DNA of 64,000 bases from positions 44,160 to 108,159 of the forward strand of contig NZ_JACWFH010000025.1 in the NCBI RefSeq assembly GCF_019749255.1, read 5' to 3'. How positions within the stretch are numbered: the first letter of the stretch is position 1; the number at the start of each line of letters is the position of its first letter. Below the pieces are notes generated by a model. It saw only the letters and a list, made by a program, of their open reading frames with translations, searched no databases and was not told where the DNA came from. Position numbers and translations under genes: made by a program. This DNA comes from Mesobacillus maritimus. Lineage in GTDB: Bacteria; Bacillota; Bacilli; Bacillales; Cytobacillaceae. Positions 15,081 through 22,820 of the stretch are shown here, one piece after another.

Positions 15081-16865
15081 ATGAAGGGGTTGTATCGTAT
15101 CCTTCTTACCCTTGCTATCATCATTCTTCTTGGATTTGCGGGGGCCCAAACTGAAACGAAACCAGACAGTCAGAGGCTTGAGAAGTTAGTAACAGATTCA
15201 AATGGAATCGACCAACGCTACATCAATGAAAAAACTCAAAGTCTAGACGGTAATATTAGTCTCCTGAAACAGGACGCAGTAGGAATTGAAGGGTCATCTG
15301 AGGAATACCACGGTCATATTTCTAGACGACCAGAAGTGAAGGAAACCAATAAAAAGACACAGGCATCTAATCCAGCGTACAAACAGATTCAGCTATTAAC
15401 TATCCATGATTTACATGGCCAACTGAATGTGACACGCAGGGTAGACGGAAGACCGGTGGGCCGAGTCGACTATTTAGCAGCTTACCTGAAACAACGGAAA
15501 GAAAATGAGAAACATACCCTTTTGCTCCATACAGGAGATATGGTAGGGGCTAGTCCTCCGGTTTCAGCATTACTACAGGATGAGCCAACAATAGAAATCC
15601 TAAATCAATTGAAGTTTGATATTGGAACGGTTGGGAATCACGAATTTGATGAAGGGATAAATGAATTACAGCGCATAATTAAAGGTGGGGCTCATAAGCA
15701 GACTGGGGATTTCCGAGGAGCAAATTTCCCTTGGGTGGCAGCAAATGTTGTAGACAAAAGTGGAAAACCGGTTCTTGCTCCCTATGAAATCGTAACGATA
15801 AATGAAATGCCGATTGCTTTTATTGGCGTGGTCTATTCTGAAACCCCTAATATTGTTGAACCGAATGGGGTAGAAGGGCTAAGATTTATCGATGAAGTCG
15901 AGGCAATCAATCAGTATATTCCTGAGATAAAAAAACAGGGTGTGCGTTCCATTATTGTCCTAGCTCACAATCCGGGCTCCTCAGGAGTTGGAGGGGAGAA
16001 TGCGACAGGAGAAGTAGTGGACATAGCAAATGGTGTGGATGATGAAGTTGATATCATTTTTGGAGCCCATAACCATTCCTATATGAACGCTATTGTTGAT
16101 AATAAGCTATTGGTTCAATCGTACTCATATGGAACCGCATTTTCTGATGTTGACATAGAGATTGATCCTAAAACAAAAGATATCGTTACGAAAAGGGCGG
16201 AGATTATTACTACTTTTCAAGATGAGATAGACCCAGACCCAGAAATTTCGCAAATGCTCAAGAACTATGAAGCAGTAGTCGAACCTATTGTCACCGAGGT
16301 GATAGGGTCAACCTCGATGAATTTAACCTCTTTAAGAAACGATAGTGGTGAATCGGTAATGGGAAATATCGTTGCGGATGCACAAAGACAAGCGATGGGA
16401 ACAGACTTTGCCTTCATGAATCCAGGGGGAATTCGAGCGGACATTGATAAGGGGAAAATTACTTGGGAGCAAGTCTATATCGTACAACCGTTCAATAATG
16501 ACCTTGTGAAAATGAAGATGACAGGGCAACAAATTCGGGAAGTACTCAATCAGCAATGGGAATCAAATTCAACAATGCTACAGATTTCAGGTTTTTCCTA
16601 TACTTGGGATGGGAGGAAGCCAGATAATCGAAAAGTGATTAGTATTCTGCTTCCAAATGGTACAGAGATCGATGATAAAAAAACGTATACGGTAACCGCA
16701 AACTCTTTCCTTGCAGGTGGAGGAGATGGTTTTACAACTTTTACAAAAGCACAGGATAAAGAAGTAGGTTCTGTTGATTTGGATGCCCTCGTTGATTATA
16801 TCAAGGACCAACCTCAACCTATCTCTTTTAGTTTAGATGGCCGCATCAAAAAAGTTGAATATTAA
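15081..16865 (+). CDS. Secreted bifunctional metallophosphatase/5'-nucleotidase
   Basis: 594 residues. A signal peptide (residues 1 to about 23) leads into a linker, then a calcineurin-like metallophosphatase domain with the usual metal-binding blocks: DLHGQL (about 112), HTGDMVG (about 151), VGNHEFDEG (about 184), LAHNPG and GAHNHSY. The C-terminal substrate domain (about 400-585) contains NIVADAQRQAMGTDFAFMNPGGIRADI and VQPFNND. Such enzymes hydrolyse nucleotides outside the cell to salvage nucleosides and phosphate. The first metal motif reads HDLHG rather than the common NDxHG. RBS AAGGAGG six bases before the ATG. No LPxTG anchor, so the product is secreted or loosely bound. Confidence 0.88.
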   Translation: MKGLYRILLTLAIIILLGFAGAQTETKPDSQRLEKLVTDSNGIDQRYINEKTQSLDGNISLLKQDAVGIEGSSEEYHGHISRRPEVKETNKKTQASNPAYKQIQLLTIHDLHGQLNVTRRVDGRPVGRVDYLAAYLKQRKENEKHTLLLHTGDMVGASPPVSALLQDEPTIEILNQLKFDIGTVGNHEFDEGINELQRIIKGGAHKQTGDFRGANFPWVAANVVDKSGKPVLAPYEIVTINEMPIAFIGVVYSETPNIVEPNGVEGLRFIDEVEAINQYIPEIKKQGVRSIIVLAHNPGSSGVGGENATGEVVDIANGVDDEVDIIFGAHNHSYMNAIVDNKLLVQSYSYGTAFSDVDIEIDPKTKDIVTKRAEIITTFQDEIDPDPEISQMLKNYEAVVEPIVTEVIGSTSMNLTSLRNDSGESVMGNIVADAQRQAMGTDFAFMNPGGIRADIDKGKITWEQVYIVQPFNNDLVKMKMTGQQIREVLNQQWESNSTMLQISGFSYTWDGRKPDNRKVISILLPNGTEIDDKKTYTVTANSFLAGGGDGFTTFTKAQDKEVGSVDLDALVDYIKDQPQPISFSLDGRIKKVEY

Positions 16866-17041
16866 ATGACGGATTCCTACTTTTTGACCAAAGATCGTTA
16901 TTTTTAAAAATGAACAATGGATAAGTTATTTGTAAGCTTTCTTCTCTTTATTAATGGGCTTATTACAGTGAAACAAAAGCATAATCCATCCTTTGTTTTG
17001 TATCTAAAAGAAACAAAGTTTGAGTATGAGCTAATTATGTG

Positions 17042-17070
17042 TTGACAACTTGTAGCTATTTTGCAATAAT
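17042..17070 (+). promoter_or_regulatory. Sigma-A promoter of the codBA operon
   Basis: A perfect -35 TTGACA (17042-17047) and AATAAT (5 of 6) at 17065-17070 separated by 17 bases, placed just upstream of the PyrR-binding leader. Confidence 0.7.
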
Positions 17071-17100
17071 TAGGTCAATTAAATACTGGTACCTTTAATT

Positions 17101-17222
17101 CAGTCCCGTGAGGCTGACAAGGACAGCGGAATGTATGATAATCATTGGGTGAGGTGTAACCTGCTCTTTGGCTTATTATGCGAAAAAGGCTTCTTGTCGG
17201 AAATCGGCAGGAAGCCTTTTTT
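17101..17222 (+). promoter_or_regulatory. PyrR-dependent transcription attenuator upstream of codB
   Basis: 17102-17115 reads AGTCCCGTGAGGCT, matching the PyrR-binding-loop consensus ARUCCNGNGAGGYU at every position, with GTCC/GGAC pairing around it. Bases 17114-17123 can instead pair over ten bases (two or three G-U) with 17191-17200, the 5' arm of a strong terminator (17183-17222). This is the anti-antiterminator, antiterminator, terminator logic of Bacillus pyr leaders: PyrR bound to UMP stabilises the first hairpin and allows termination. The function is inferred from sequence and pairing only. Confidence 0.85.
17183..17222 (+). terminator. Regulated intrinsic terminator of the codBA leader
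   Basis: Stem AAAAAGGCTTC/GAAGCCTTTTT with further pairing inside and a U-run; the terminator half of the PyrR attenuator. Confidence 0.88.
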
Positions 17223-17300
17223 CGTATCCGTATCGTCATAAACTCTCGAAGGATCCTTCGGTACCAGTTTCAAACACAACATGAAATTGGAGGAATTGGA

Positions 17301-18569
17301 ATGAAAAAAGTAGATTTAGATTTTTCGTTAGAGGCGGTACCACAGAGTAACCGGAATGGGTTTTGGAAGATGCTCGTCGTTATGCTGGGACTTACTTTCT
17401 TTTCGGCGAGCATGATGTCTGGGGGAACATTGGGTTTAGGGTTAACTTTTACACAATTTATTTTGATCGTGTTAGCGGGGAATCTTATTCTTGGAGCTTA
17501 CACAGGTGCACTTGCGTTTATTGCCGCGAAAACAGGCTTATCCACACATTTGCTTACTCGTTATGCCTTTGGTGAAAAAGGATCCTACTTATCTTCATTT
17601 CTATTAGGAGCTACACAAGTTGGGTGGTTTGGCGTAGGCGTAGCGATGTTTGCAGTACCAGTTCAGAAAGTAACAGGGCTAGATACGAATGTATTAATCA
17701 TCGTATCAGGAATGTTAATGACCGTAACGGCATTCTTCGGGATGAAAGCACTCGCAATCTTAAGTTTTATCGCTGTCCCATTAATCACTGTTTTAGGAAG
17801 TTTTTCCGTTTTCAAAGCGACAGAAACAGTAGGAGGATTTGAGGGGTTAATGCAGTTCGAACCAACTACAACGCTTGGACTAGCCGCAGCGCTAACCATC
17901 TGTGTTGGTTCATTTATTAGCGCTGGGACACTCACTCCGGACTTTGCGCGCTTTTCAAAGACCAACCGTACAGCTGTTATAACAACGGTGATTGCTTTCT
18001 TCATCGGAAATTCCTTAATGTTTGTCTTTGGTGCAGTAGGAGCAATCGCCACAGGGCAATCTGATATTTCGGAAGTAATGTTCCTTCAAAAATTGATCCT
18101 ACCAGCTATTCTTGTTCTTGGGTTAAATATTTGGACAACAAATGATAACGCGCTTTATGCTTCAGGCTTAGGTTTCTCAAGCATCACGAAGATCACAAAG
18201 GGCAAAGTCGTCATTTTCAACGGAATTGTCGGGACGCTCGCTGCCATGTGGTTATACAATAACTTTGTTGGCTGGTTAACCATTTTAGGAGCAACTTTGC
18301 CACCAATTGGTGCCATTATATTAGCGGACTATTTCATCGTGAATCGTGGGAAATATAGAGAGTTCGCCAATATGAAGTTTAAAGCAGTCAATTGGGTCGC
18401 GTTACTAGCCTGGGGTGCAGGGGTTGCCACTGCAAACCTTTTACCGGGTATTCCCCCAATCAATGCGCTATTAGGTTCGGCAATCACATTTGTATTGGTT
18501 TCAAAACTATCAGCACAACTTGAAGTGAAAAAGAGTGTTCTAACTAAATTAGAAAAGGTGAGTTCATAA
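17301..18569 (+). CDS. codB: Cytosine permease (NCS1 family)
   Basis: A 422-residue NCS1-family nucleobase transporter with about twelve membrane helices; segments such as SGGTLGLGLTF, GSFISAGTLTPDFARF and NIWTTNDNALYASGLGF match CodB cytosine permeases. It imports cytosine for the deaminase encoded next. The start is ATG 17301, seven bases after GGAGG. Reading further upstream in frame runs into the attenuator hairpin and is not protein-like. The codA start codon follows its stop codon directly. Expression should fall when pyrimidines are plentiful, through the PyrR leader. Confidence 0.92.
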   Translation: MKKVDLDFSLEAVPQSNRNGFWKMLVVMLGLTFFSASMMSGGTLGLGLTFTQFILIVLAGNLILGAYTGALAFIAAKTGLSTHLLTRYAFGEKGSYLSSFLLGATQVGWFGVGVAMFAVPVQKVTGLDTNVLIIVSGMLMTVTAFFGMKALAILSFIAVPLITVLGSFSVFKATETVGGFEGLMQFEPTTTLGLAAALTICVGSFISAGTLTPDFARFSKTNRTAVITTVIAFFIGNSLMFVFGAVGAIATGQSDISEVMFLQKLILPAILVLGLNIWTTNDNALYASGLGFSSITKITKGKVVIFNGIVGTLAAMWLYNNFVGWLTILGATLPPIGAIILADYFIVNRGKYREFANMKFKAVNWVALLAWGAGVATANLLPGIPPINALLGSAITFVLVSKLSAQLEVKKSVLTKLEKVSS

Positions 18570-19838
18570 ATGATTATTCAAAATGCAAAGCTTAGAGGAA
18601 AAAATGAGCTATGGAATATCGTCATAGAAGATGGAAAAATAAAAAATATTACTCAAGGGAAAATCGAGGAGTTTGACCAACAGGTATTAGATGTAAATGG
18701 CTCGTTAGTGGCTCCACCTTTTATTGAACCTCATATCCATTTAGATACTACATTAACAGCAGGGGAGCCAGAGTGGAATCAAAGTGGCACATTATTTGAA
18801 GGAATTCAAAGGTGGTCGCAACGAAAAGAAAGCCTAACATTGGAAGATGTAAAAACAAGAGCAAAGAAGGCCTTGAAGTGGCAGATTGCGCAAGGAATTC
18901 AACATGTTCGGACGCATGTGGATGTGACAGATCCATCTTTAATTGCTTTAAAAGCTTTGCTTGAAGTAAAGGAAGAACTGTCTCCTTATGTGGACCTCCA
19001 GCTTGTCGCTTTCCCACAAGAAGGGATTCCTTCTTACCCAAATGGAGCAGAGCTTTTAGAAGAAGCACTGAAAATGGGGGCTGATGTTGTCGGAGCCATC
19101 CCTCATTTTGAGTTCACAAGAGAACATGGAGTTTCTTCATTGAAAACGGCTTTTGACCTCGCAGAGAAATATGACCGTCTTGTTGATATCCATTGTGATG
19201 AAATTGATGATGAACAATCTCGGTTTGTGGAGGTGGTCGCAACTGAAGCCTTCGAACGTGGGTTAGGAAGTAAGGTAACCGCTAGCCATACAACCGCAAT
19301 GGGGTCTTATAATGATGCATACACGTACAAGCTGTTTAGAGTATTAAAATTATCGAATATAAACTTTGTTGCAAATCCACTTGTGAATATTCATCTTCAA
19401 GGAAGATTTGATACGTATCCGAAGCGGAGAGGAATGACGAGAGTAAAAGAATTGCTTGAGGCAGGATTAAATGTTTCCTTTGGGCATGATGATATTTTTG
19501 ATCCATGGTATCCACTAGGTACTGGAAACATGCTTCAAGTTTTACATATGGGCATCCATGTGAGTCAATTGATGGGGTACGAACAAATCGTGAATTCGTT
19601 TGATCTAATTACAACCAATAGTGCGAAGACCCTGAACATCGAGGAAAACTACGGTATAGAAATAGGAAAACCAGCGAATCTTATTGTCCTGGATGCAGAA
19701 AACGAATACGAAGCCATTCGCAAACAGGCGACAGTTCGCTATTCTATTCGATATGGGAAGGTCATTGCTGAAACACAACCAAGAGAAACAAAGATTAGCT
19801 TAGGAGAAGCATCTGAACAGATCAATTTTAATAAATAA
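18570..19838 (+). CDS. codA: Cytosine deaminase
   Basis: A 422-residue amidohydrolase that converts cytosine to uracil and ammonia. It shows the metal-binding PHIHLDTT (about residue 52), HCDEIDDEQ (about residue 208), [12 protein letters not shown] (about residue 239) and the catalytic [19 protein letters not shown] block (about residue 306), all diagnostic of CodA. The ATG directly abuts the codB stop, with AAGGTGAG seven bases upstream, so the two are co-translated. With codB it forms a pyrimidine salvage operon. Confidence 0.95.
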   Translation: MIIQNAKLRGKNELWNIVIEDGKIKNITQGKIEEFDQQVLDVNGSLVAPPFIEPHIHLDTTLTAGEPEWNQSGTLFEGIQRWSQRKESLTLEDVKTRAKKALKWQIAQGIQHVRTHVDVTDPSLIALKALLEVKEELSPYVDLQLVAFPQEGIPSYPNGAELLEEALKMGADVVGAIPHFEFTREHGVSSLKTAFDLAEKYDRLVDIHCDEIDDEQSRFVEVVATEAFERGLGSKVTASHTTAMGSYNDAYTYKLFRVLKLSNINFVANPLVNIHLQGRFDTYPKRRGMTRVKELLEAGLNVSFGHDDIFDPWYPLGTGNMLQVLHMGIHVSQLMGYEQIVNSFDLITTNSAKTLNIEENYGIEIGKPANLIVLDAENEYEAIRKQATVRYSIRYGKVIAETQPRETKISLGEASEQINFNK

Positions 19839-19935
19839 TTAAGATAAATAGATTACACTTTCATTTCTACTAGAGTTGTTTGAAATCTATCACTAAACTG
19901 AAAAAGGGGCTTGTTCCCTACAAAAATTAACACTA

Positions 19936-19966
19936 AGAAGACCCATGTTTAATAAGGGTCTTCTCT
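19936..19966. terminator. Bidirectional terminator between codA and the leftward kinase gene
   Basis: Perfect nine-bp stem AGAAGACCC/GGGTCTTCT (19936-19944 with 19956-19964) between converging genes. Confidence 0.65.
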
Positions 19967-19974
19967 TGTGTAGA

Positions 19975-20565
19975 TTAGTAATCTGTTACAATCACGTCGC
20001 GGTCTAGGAACTTTTCAATAACTTCACTAATTTGGAATGATACTTGTGGCAAATCATAGTTCTCAAAGGAATGCTCACAGTAGTTTTTATATTGCATGAT
20101 TTCATCATAGTGCTTCATATGACGCTCGATATCAGCTTCGTTATCTTCCCGCTCTTTCTGCCTGTTGATGACTGTTTCACGGTCAGCGTAAATAAAGAAA
20201 CGCATGACACGATCTTCGTACATCTTTTTTAATTTCTCAGTTCCTTCAGGATTTAGCGTTAAATAGACAAGATTATGAGATTCGAACGCTTTCACAATAT
20301 CCTGTTCACGAATTCCATAGTAGATTCCGTCGATTTCAACACTCTCTAGGAATTCTTCACGGTCTTGCATGTTTTTAAAAGTTTCTTCACTGACAAAGTG
20401 ATAGTCCTCTCCATTTTGTTCATAATGTCGAGGGGCGCGAGTCGTGTACGAAAGAACAGTCTCCATATCAAACGCGGTCGCAACCATCTTGGCAACCGTT
20501 TTTCTTCCGGAACCATCTGGACCTGTGTAGATGAAGAGCTTTTCTTTTTCCTTAATTTTATACAT
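19975..20565 (-). CDS. Guanylate kinase-like protein with altered P-loop
   Basis: 196 residues of guanylate-kinase fold. Conserved blocks for GMP binding are present: SYTTRAPRHYEQNGEDYHFVSEETF, EFLESVEIDGIYYGI and the lid region. The P-loop reads GPDGSGRKT; the canonical Gmk form is GxSGxGKxT, so the invariant lysine position holds arginine and a lysine follows. The protein may therefore be a weak or non-catalytic paralogue rather than the housekeeping Gmk. The start is ATG 20565, seven bases after GGAGG; upstream in-frame sequence to 20733 is AT-rich and unsupported. Monocistronic. Confidence 0.75.
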   Translation of the reverse strand: MYKIKEKEKLFIYTGPDGSGRKTVAKMVATAFDMETVLSYTTRAPRHYEQNGEDYHFVSEETFKNMQDREEFLESVEIDGIYYGIREQDIVKAFESHNLVYLTLNPEGTEKLKKMYEDRVMRFFIYADRETVINRQKEREDNEADIERHMKHYDEIMQYKNYCEHSFENYDLPQVSFQISEVIEKFLDRDVIVTDY

Positions 20566-20773
20566 GGAATAGCCTCCTTTATAAAATTGTAGTGATATAT
20601 AAAAAAAGGAATAAACAAGAGTGTAATAGTCTCGGTGGGTACTCCTTTTAATCTTAAAATTTTCGGATAGTATTATTATAACAAATTTTAAAGAGTAAAT
20701 GTTTGACTTTTCAGATTTTATTTTATTTATCATTCATCCATATCGAGATAAGAAGTCGTTTGCTACTGATTTT

Positions 20774-21023
20774 CCTATGAGCTTTGGGATTACGTGACAA
20801 AGGGAATAGGAAGACAGGTTTGGACACTAAGTTAGTAGGGCATTTCTGGTTAAATGATAACCTGAAAGAAAGAGTGTGATAGCAAATCACCTTCGGTTTG
20901 TAGGAGTCAAGCTGCTTATAAGGGAACTCTGAAAGGGTATGATTGCTAGCAGCGATAAAGCATAGAGAAGGGGAAGCTTTTCGATTAGATGGTCACATAG
21001 GAGCGCTATGTGACCTTTTCTTT
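20774..21023 (+). ncRNA. Candidate structured RNA ending in a strong terminator
   Basis: A gene-free stretch with several nested complementarities: CCTAT/ATAGG (20774-20778 with 20806-20810) enclosing CTTTG/CAAAG (20782-20786 with 20798-20802), CAGGTT/AACCTG (20815-20820 with 20859-20864) enclosing CATTT/AAATG (20841-20845 with 20852-20856), and GCTGCT/AGCAGC (20911-20916 with 20948-20953). It ends in a perfect ten-bp terminator. No rightward gene follows, so it would act in trans if transcribed. I match it to no RNA family, and short helices arise by chance. Confidence 0.3.
20991..21023. terminator. Terminator, ten-bp perfect stem
   Basis: GGTCACATAG/CTATGTGACC (20991-21000 with 21006-21015), five-base loop, then TTTTCTTT. 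It can serve the candidate RNA on the plus strand and the end of the leftward hydrolase gene. Confidence 0.85.
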
Positions 21024-21040
21024 AACTTGTCATCAATTGA

Positions 21041-21844
21041 CTATATGGCTGTTCTTTTATTATTCTCTGTTCTATGTTGATGTTTTGCTAAGAAACTTCG
21101 GATAAGCTGGTTAAAACGATCCTTCGCTTCTAATTTCGCTACATGGCCAGTTTTCCTCATAATCACAAATTCCGAATGAGGCATAAGTTTATGCATCCAA
21201 ACCTGCATCCAAACAGGGATAACAGAATCATATTGGCCACCAATCACGAGTGTTGGGACGTTTATTCTACGAAGGAGATTAATATTATTTACTTTTAAAC
21301 AAGACTGAAGGGAATCAAAAAAGGCTTTTTGGTTAGGGGCAAAATGGTTGTCAAACTCCTCAAGGTACTCCTCTTCCCATGAATAAAGGGCTAGTGCTGC
21401 AGCAGGTTTCTTTTTTCGACCAGTAGTTAAATGAACAAACCTCTTCTTTCGATAATTAATGAAAAGTGGCGCAAGTTTTTTGGGGAAGAAATGGAATGTG
21501 CTAGCTAAAATTAAGGACCGGCACATTTCAGGTGCCTGACGGTAAATCTCTTGTGCTACAGCGCCACCCATTGACAAGCCTAGAATGTTAGCGCTTTCAA
21601 TATTGCACTCTTTTAATAAATCAATAATGTCACTTGCAAAATTTTGAATCGATATTGCTTCCGTCCTTTCATTTTCCCCATGACCTCGCAAGTCAGGAAT
21701 AATGAGTTCAAATTCATCCTGGAGCTCAAATTGATTAATCCAACCTTCTTTTACTTCACCGAGACCATGTATCAACACCAGTGGTTCACCATAACCAAAA
21801 TGCAAAAAAGGAATGCCTGCTTTGCTTAATTTTGATGTTGTCAT
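21041..21844 (-). CDS. Alpha/beta-fold hydrolase
   Basis: A 267-residue serine hydrolase. The oxyanion-hole segment LVLIHGLGE, the nucleophile elbow GLSMGGA (Ser about residue 94), the acid in GGQYDSVIP and the catalytic histidine in KTGHVAKLE are all present, completing the triad. Esterase, lipase or C-C hydrolase activity is possible; the substrate is unknown. The ATG at 21844 follows AAGGTGG by four bases; the longer reading to 21910 is unsupported. Confidence 0.8.
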   Translation of the reverse strand: MTTSKLSKAGIPFLHFGYGEPLVLIHGLGEVKEGWINQFELQDEFELIIPDLRGHGENERTEAISIQNFASDIIDLLKECNIESANILGLSMGGAVAQEIYRQAPEMCRSLILASTFHFFPKKLAPLFINYRKKRFVHLTTGRKKKPAAALALYSWEEEYLEEFDNHFAPNQKAFFDSLQSCLKVNNINLLRRINVPTLVIGGQYDSVIPVWMQVWMHKLMPHSEFVIMRKTGHVAKLEAKDRFNQLIRSFLAKHQHRTENNKRTAI

Positions 21845-22140
21845 AAATACCACCTTATTGATTATTTTAGATAAGTTTATTATCATACTATTAAAAGTGC
21901 AAATCACCAAAAAACGCCATTTATTGAGTTTAACACTTGTTTTCGATAATTTTCTTCCAATATCTATATTTCTCTCAGTTTTTTAAATTTTCTGAATAAT
22001 TATAAGTGTGTATTCCAACTCTAATTTATTCCTAAACGTCCATTCAAATGTTAAGATTATTTGAATGTTTCTTGAACAGCGCTAAGGCATCCTTTCTTAA
22101 TGTTATAATTTATTTAAAAAAGAAACAGGGAGGGTCACCG

Positions 22141-22332
22141 ATGACAGCGGTAAAGGAGCGTTTACATCATATAATAGATGAGATCCAAGATGACGATGCA
22201 GCTAAAATCCTAGAAATAATTGAAAGCATAAAAGATCATAAAGATAAAGCAATGAATGTATCAACCTCAAGCACCAGTAAAGTTGAATGGGACCCCGGGG
22301 TAGATGATGAAGTATGGAAGTATGTTTGTTGA
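22141..22332 (+). CDS. Small acidic protein, 63 residues, antitoxin-like N-terminus
   Basis: MTAVKERLHHIIDEIQDDDAAKILEIIESIK resembles the helical N-terminus of DUF2281-type antitoxin-like proteins, followed by a short acidic tail ending WKYVC. The ATG follows GGGAGG by about eight bases. No toxin gene is adjacent, and a terminator closes the gene immediately. Function unknown. Confidence 0.55.
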   Translation: MTAVKERLHHIIDEIQDDDAAKILEIIESIKDHKDKAMNVSTSSTSKVEWDPGVDDEVWKYVC

Positions 22333-22404
22333 AACCGTATTTACCGTATTTAAAGCTGCGAAATCAGTACCCATCGATTAAAAATTAAACTTTAATTATA
22401 CAGC

Positions 22405-22447
22405 AAAAAGGCATAACTCCCTTTATGATAAGGGGTTATGCCTTTTT
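22405..22447 (+). terminator. Terminator after the 63-residue protein gene
   Basis: Thirteen-bp stem arms AAAAAGGCATAAC/GTTATGCCTTTTT (22405-22417 with 22435-22447), with further inner pairing. Confidence 0.85.
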
Positions 22448-22469
22448 GAATTTAGCCTAAGTTTAGGAC

Positions 22470-22600
22470 TCTATTGAGTGGAGTGGAGTGTGGCGAAGAC
22501 TCCTTCGAGAGTCCGGGGCAGGGAGACCCCACATGTCCCCAGGCACCGGAGAGAAAGAAAAGCGGAAGCGCCTTGTTCAGTCCCTCCGTTTATTGCAGTG
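22470..22600. repeat. Degenerate intergenic repeats of Bacillus type
   Basis: GC-rich relative to its surroundings. The left half (GAGTGGAG...GAAGACTCCTTCGAG...GGGAGACCCCAC) recalls a common Bacillus intergenic element; the right half (AAAAGCGGAAGCGCCTTG) is the reverse complement of the motif ending the repeat at 40971-41095. Both halves look decayed. The rest of the 22448-22820 gap shows nothing else supportable. Recognition is from memory of such elements. Confidence 0.45.
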
Positions 22601-22820
22601 TTTTTTTTAGGTTCACATTTTATATATTAATTGTTGCATGTTCTACCCAAAATAGGGAGTGCTCGTTACAAAATGCATCTAGAAACAGTACAAGTTGTGA
22701 ATGTTCAAGTTGGTAGATGCATAGATTTTTAGGAGATGAAGCCATTTTTAAGAGCAAATCTTAATGCTAGGACAAGGAATGCTTGCTTAAGTTTGCTATA
22801 GGATGAAAGGAAGGTACTCT

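Noticed and set aside
17178-17300. Longer N-terminus for the cytosine permease
   Set aside because: The extra codons are the terminator hairpin of the PyrR attenuator; ATG 17301 has a proper ribosome site and matches the family start.
20774-21023. Known RNA classes (cobalamin, lysine, SAM, T-box, 6S, SRP RNA) for the structured gap
   Set aside because: No conserved core of any of these was found by eye. The region is kept only as an unassigned structured-RNA candidate.
22470-22600. Insertion sequence remnant
   Set aside because: No transposase coding pattern or terminal inverted repeat with target duplication; it fits decayed intergenic repeat families better.
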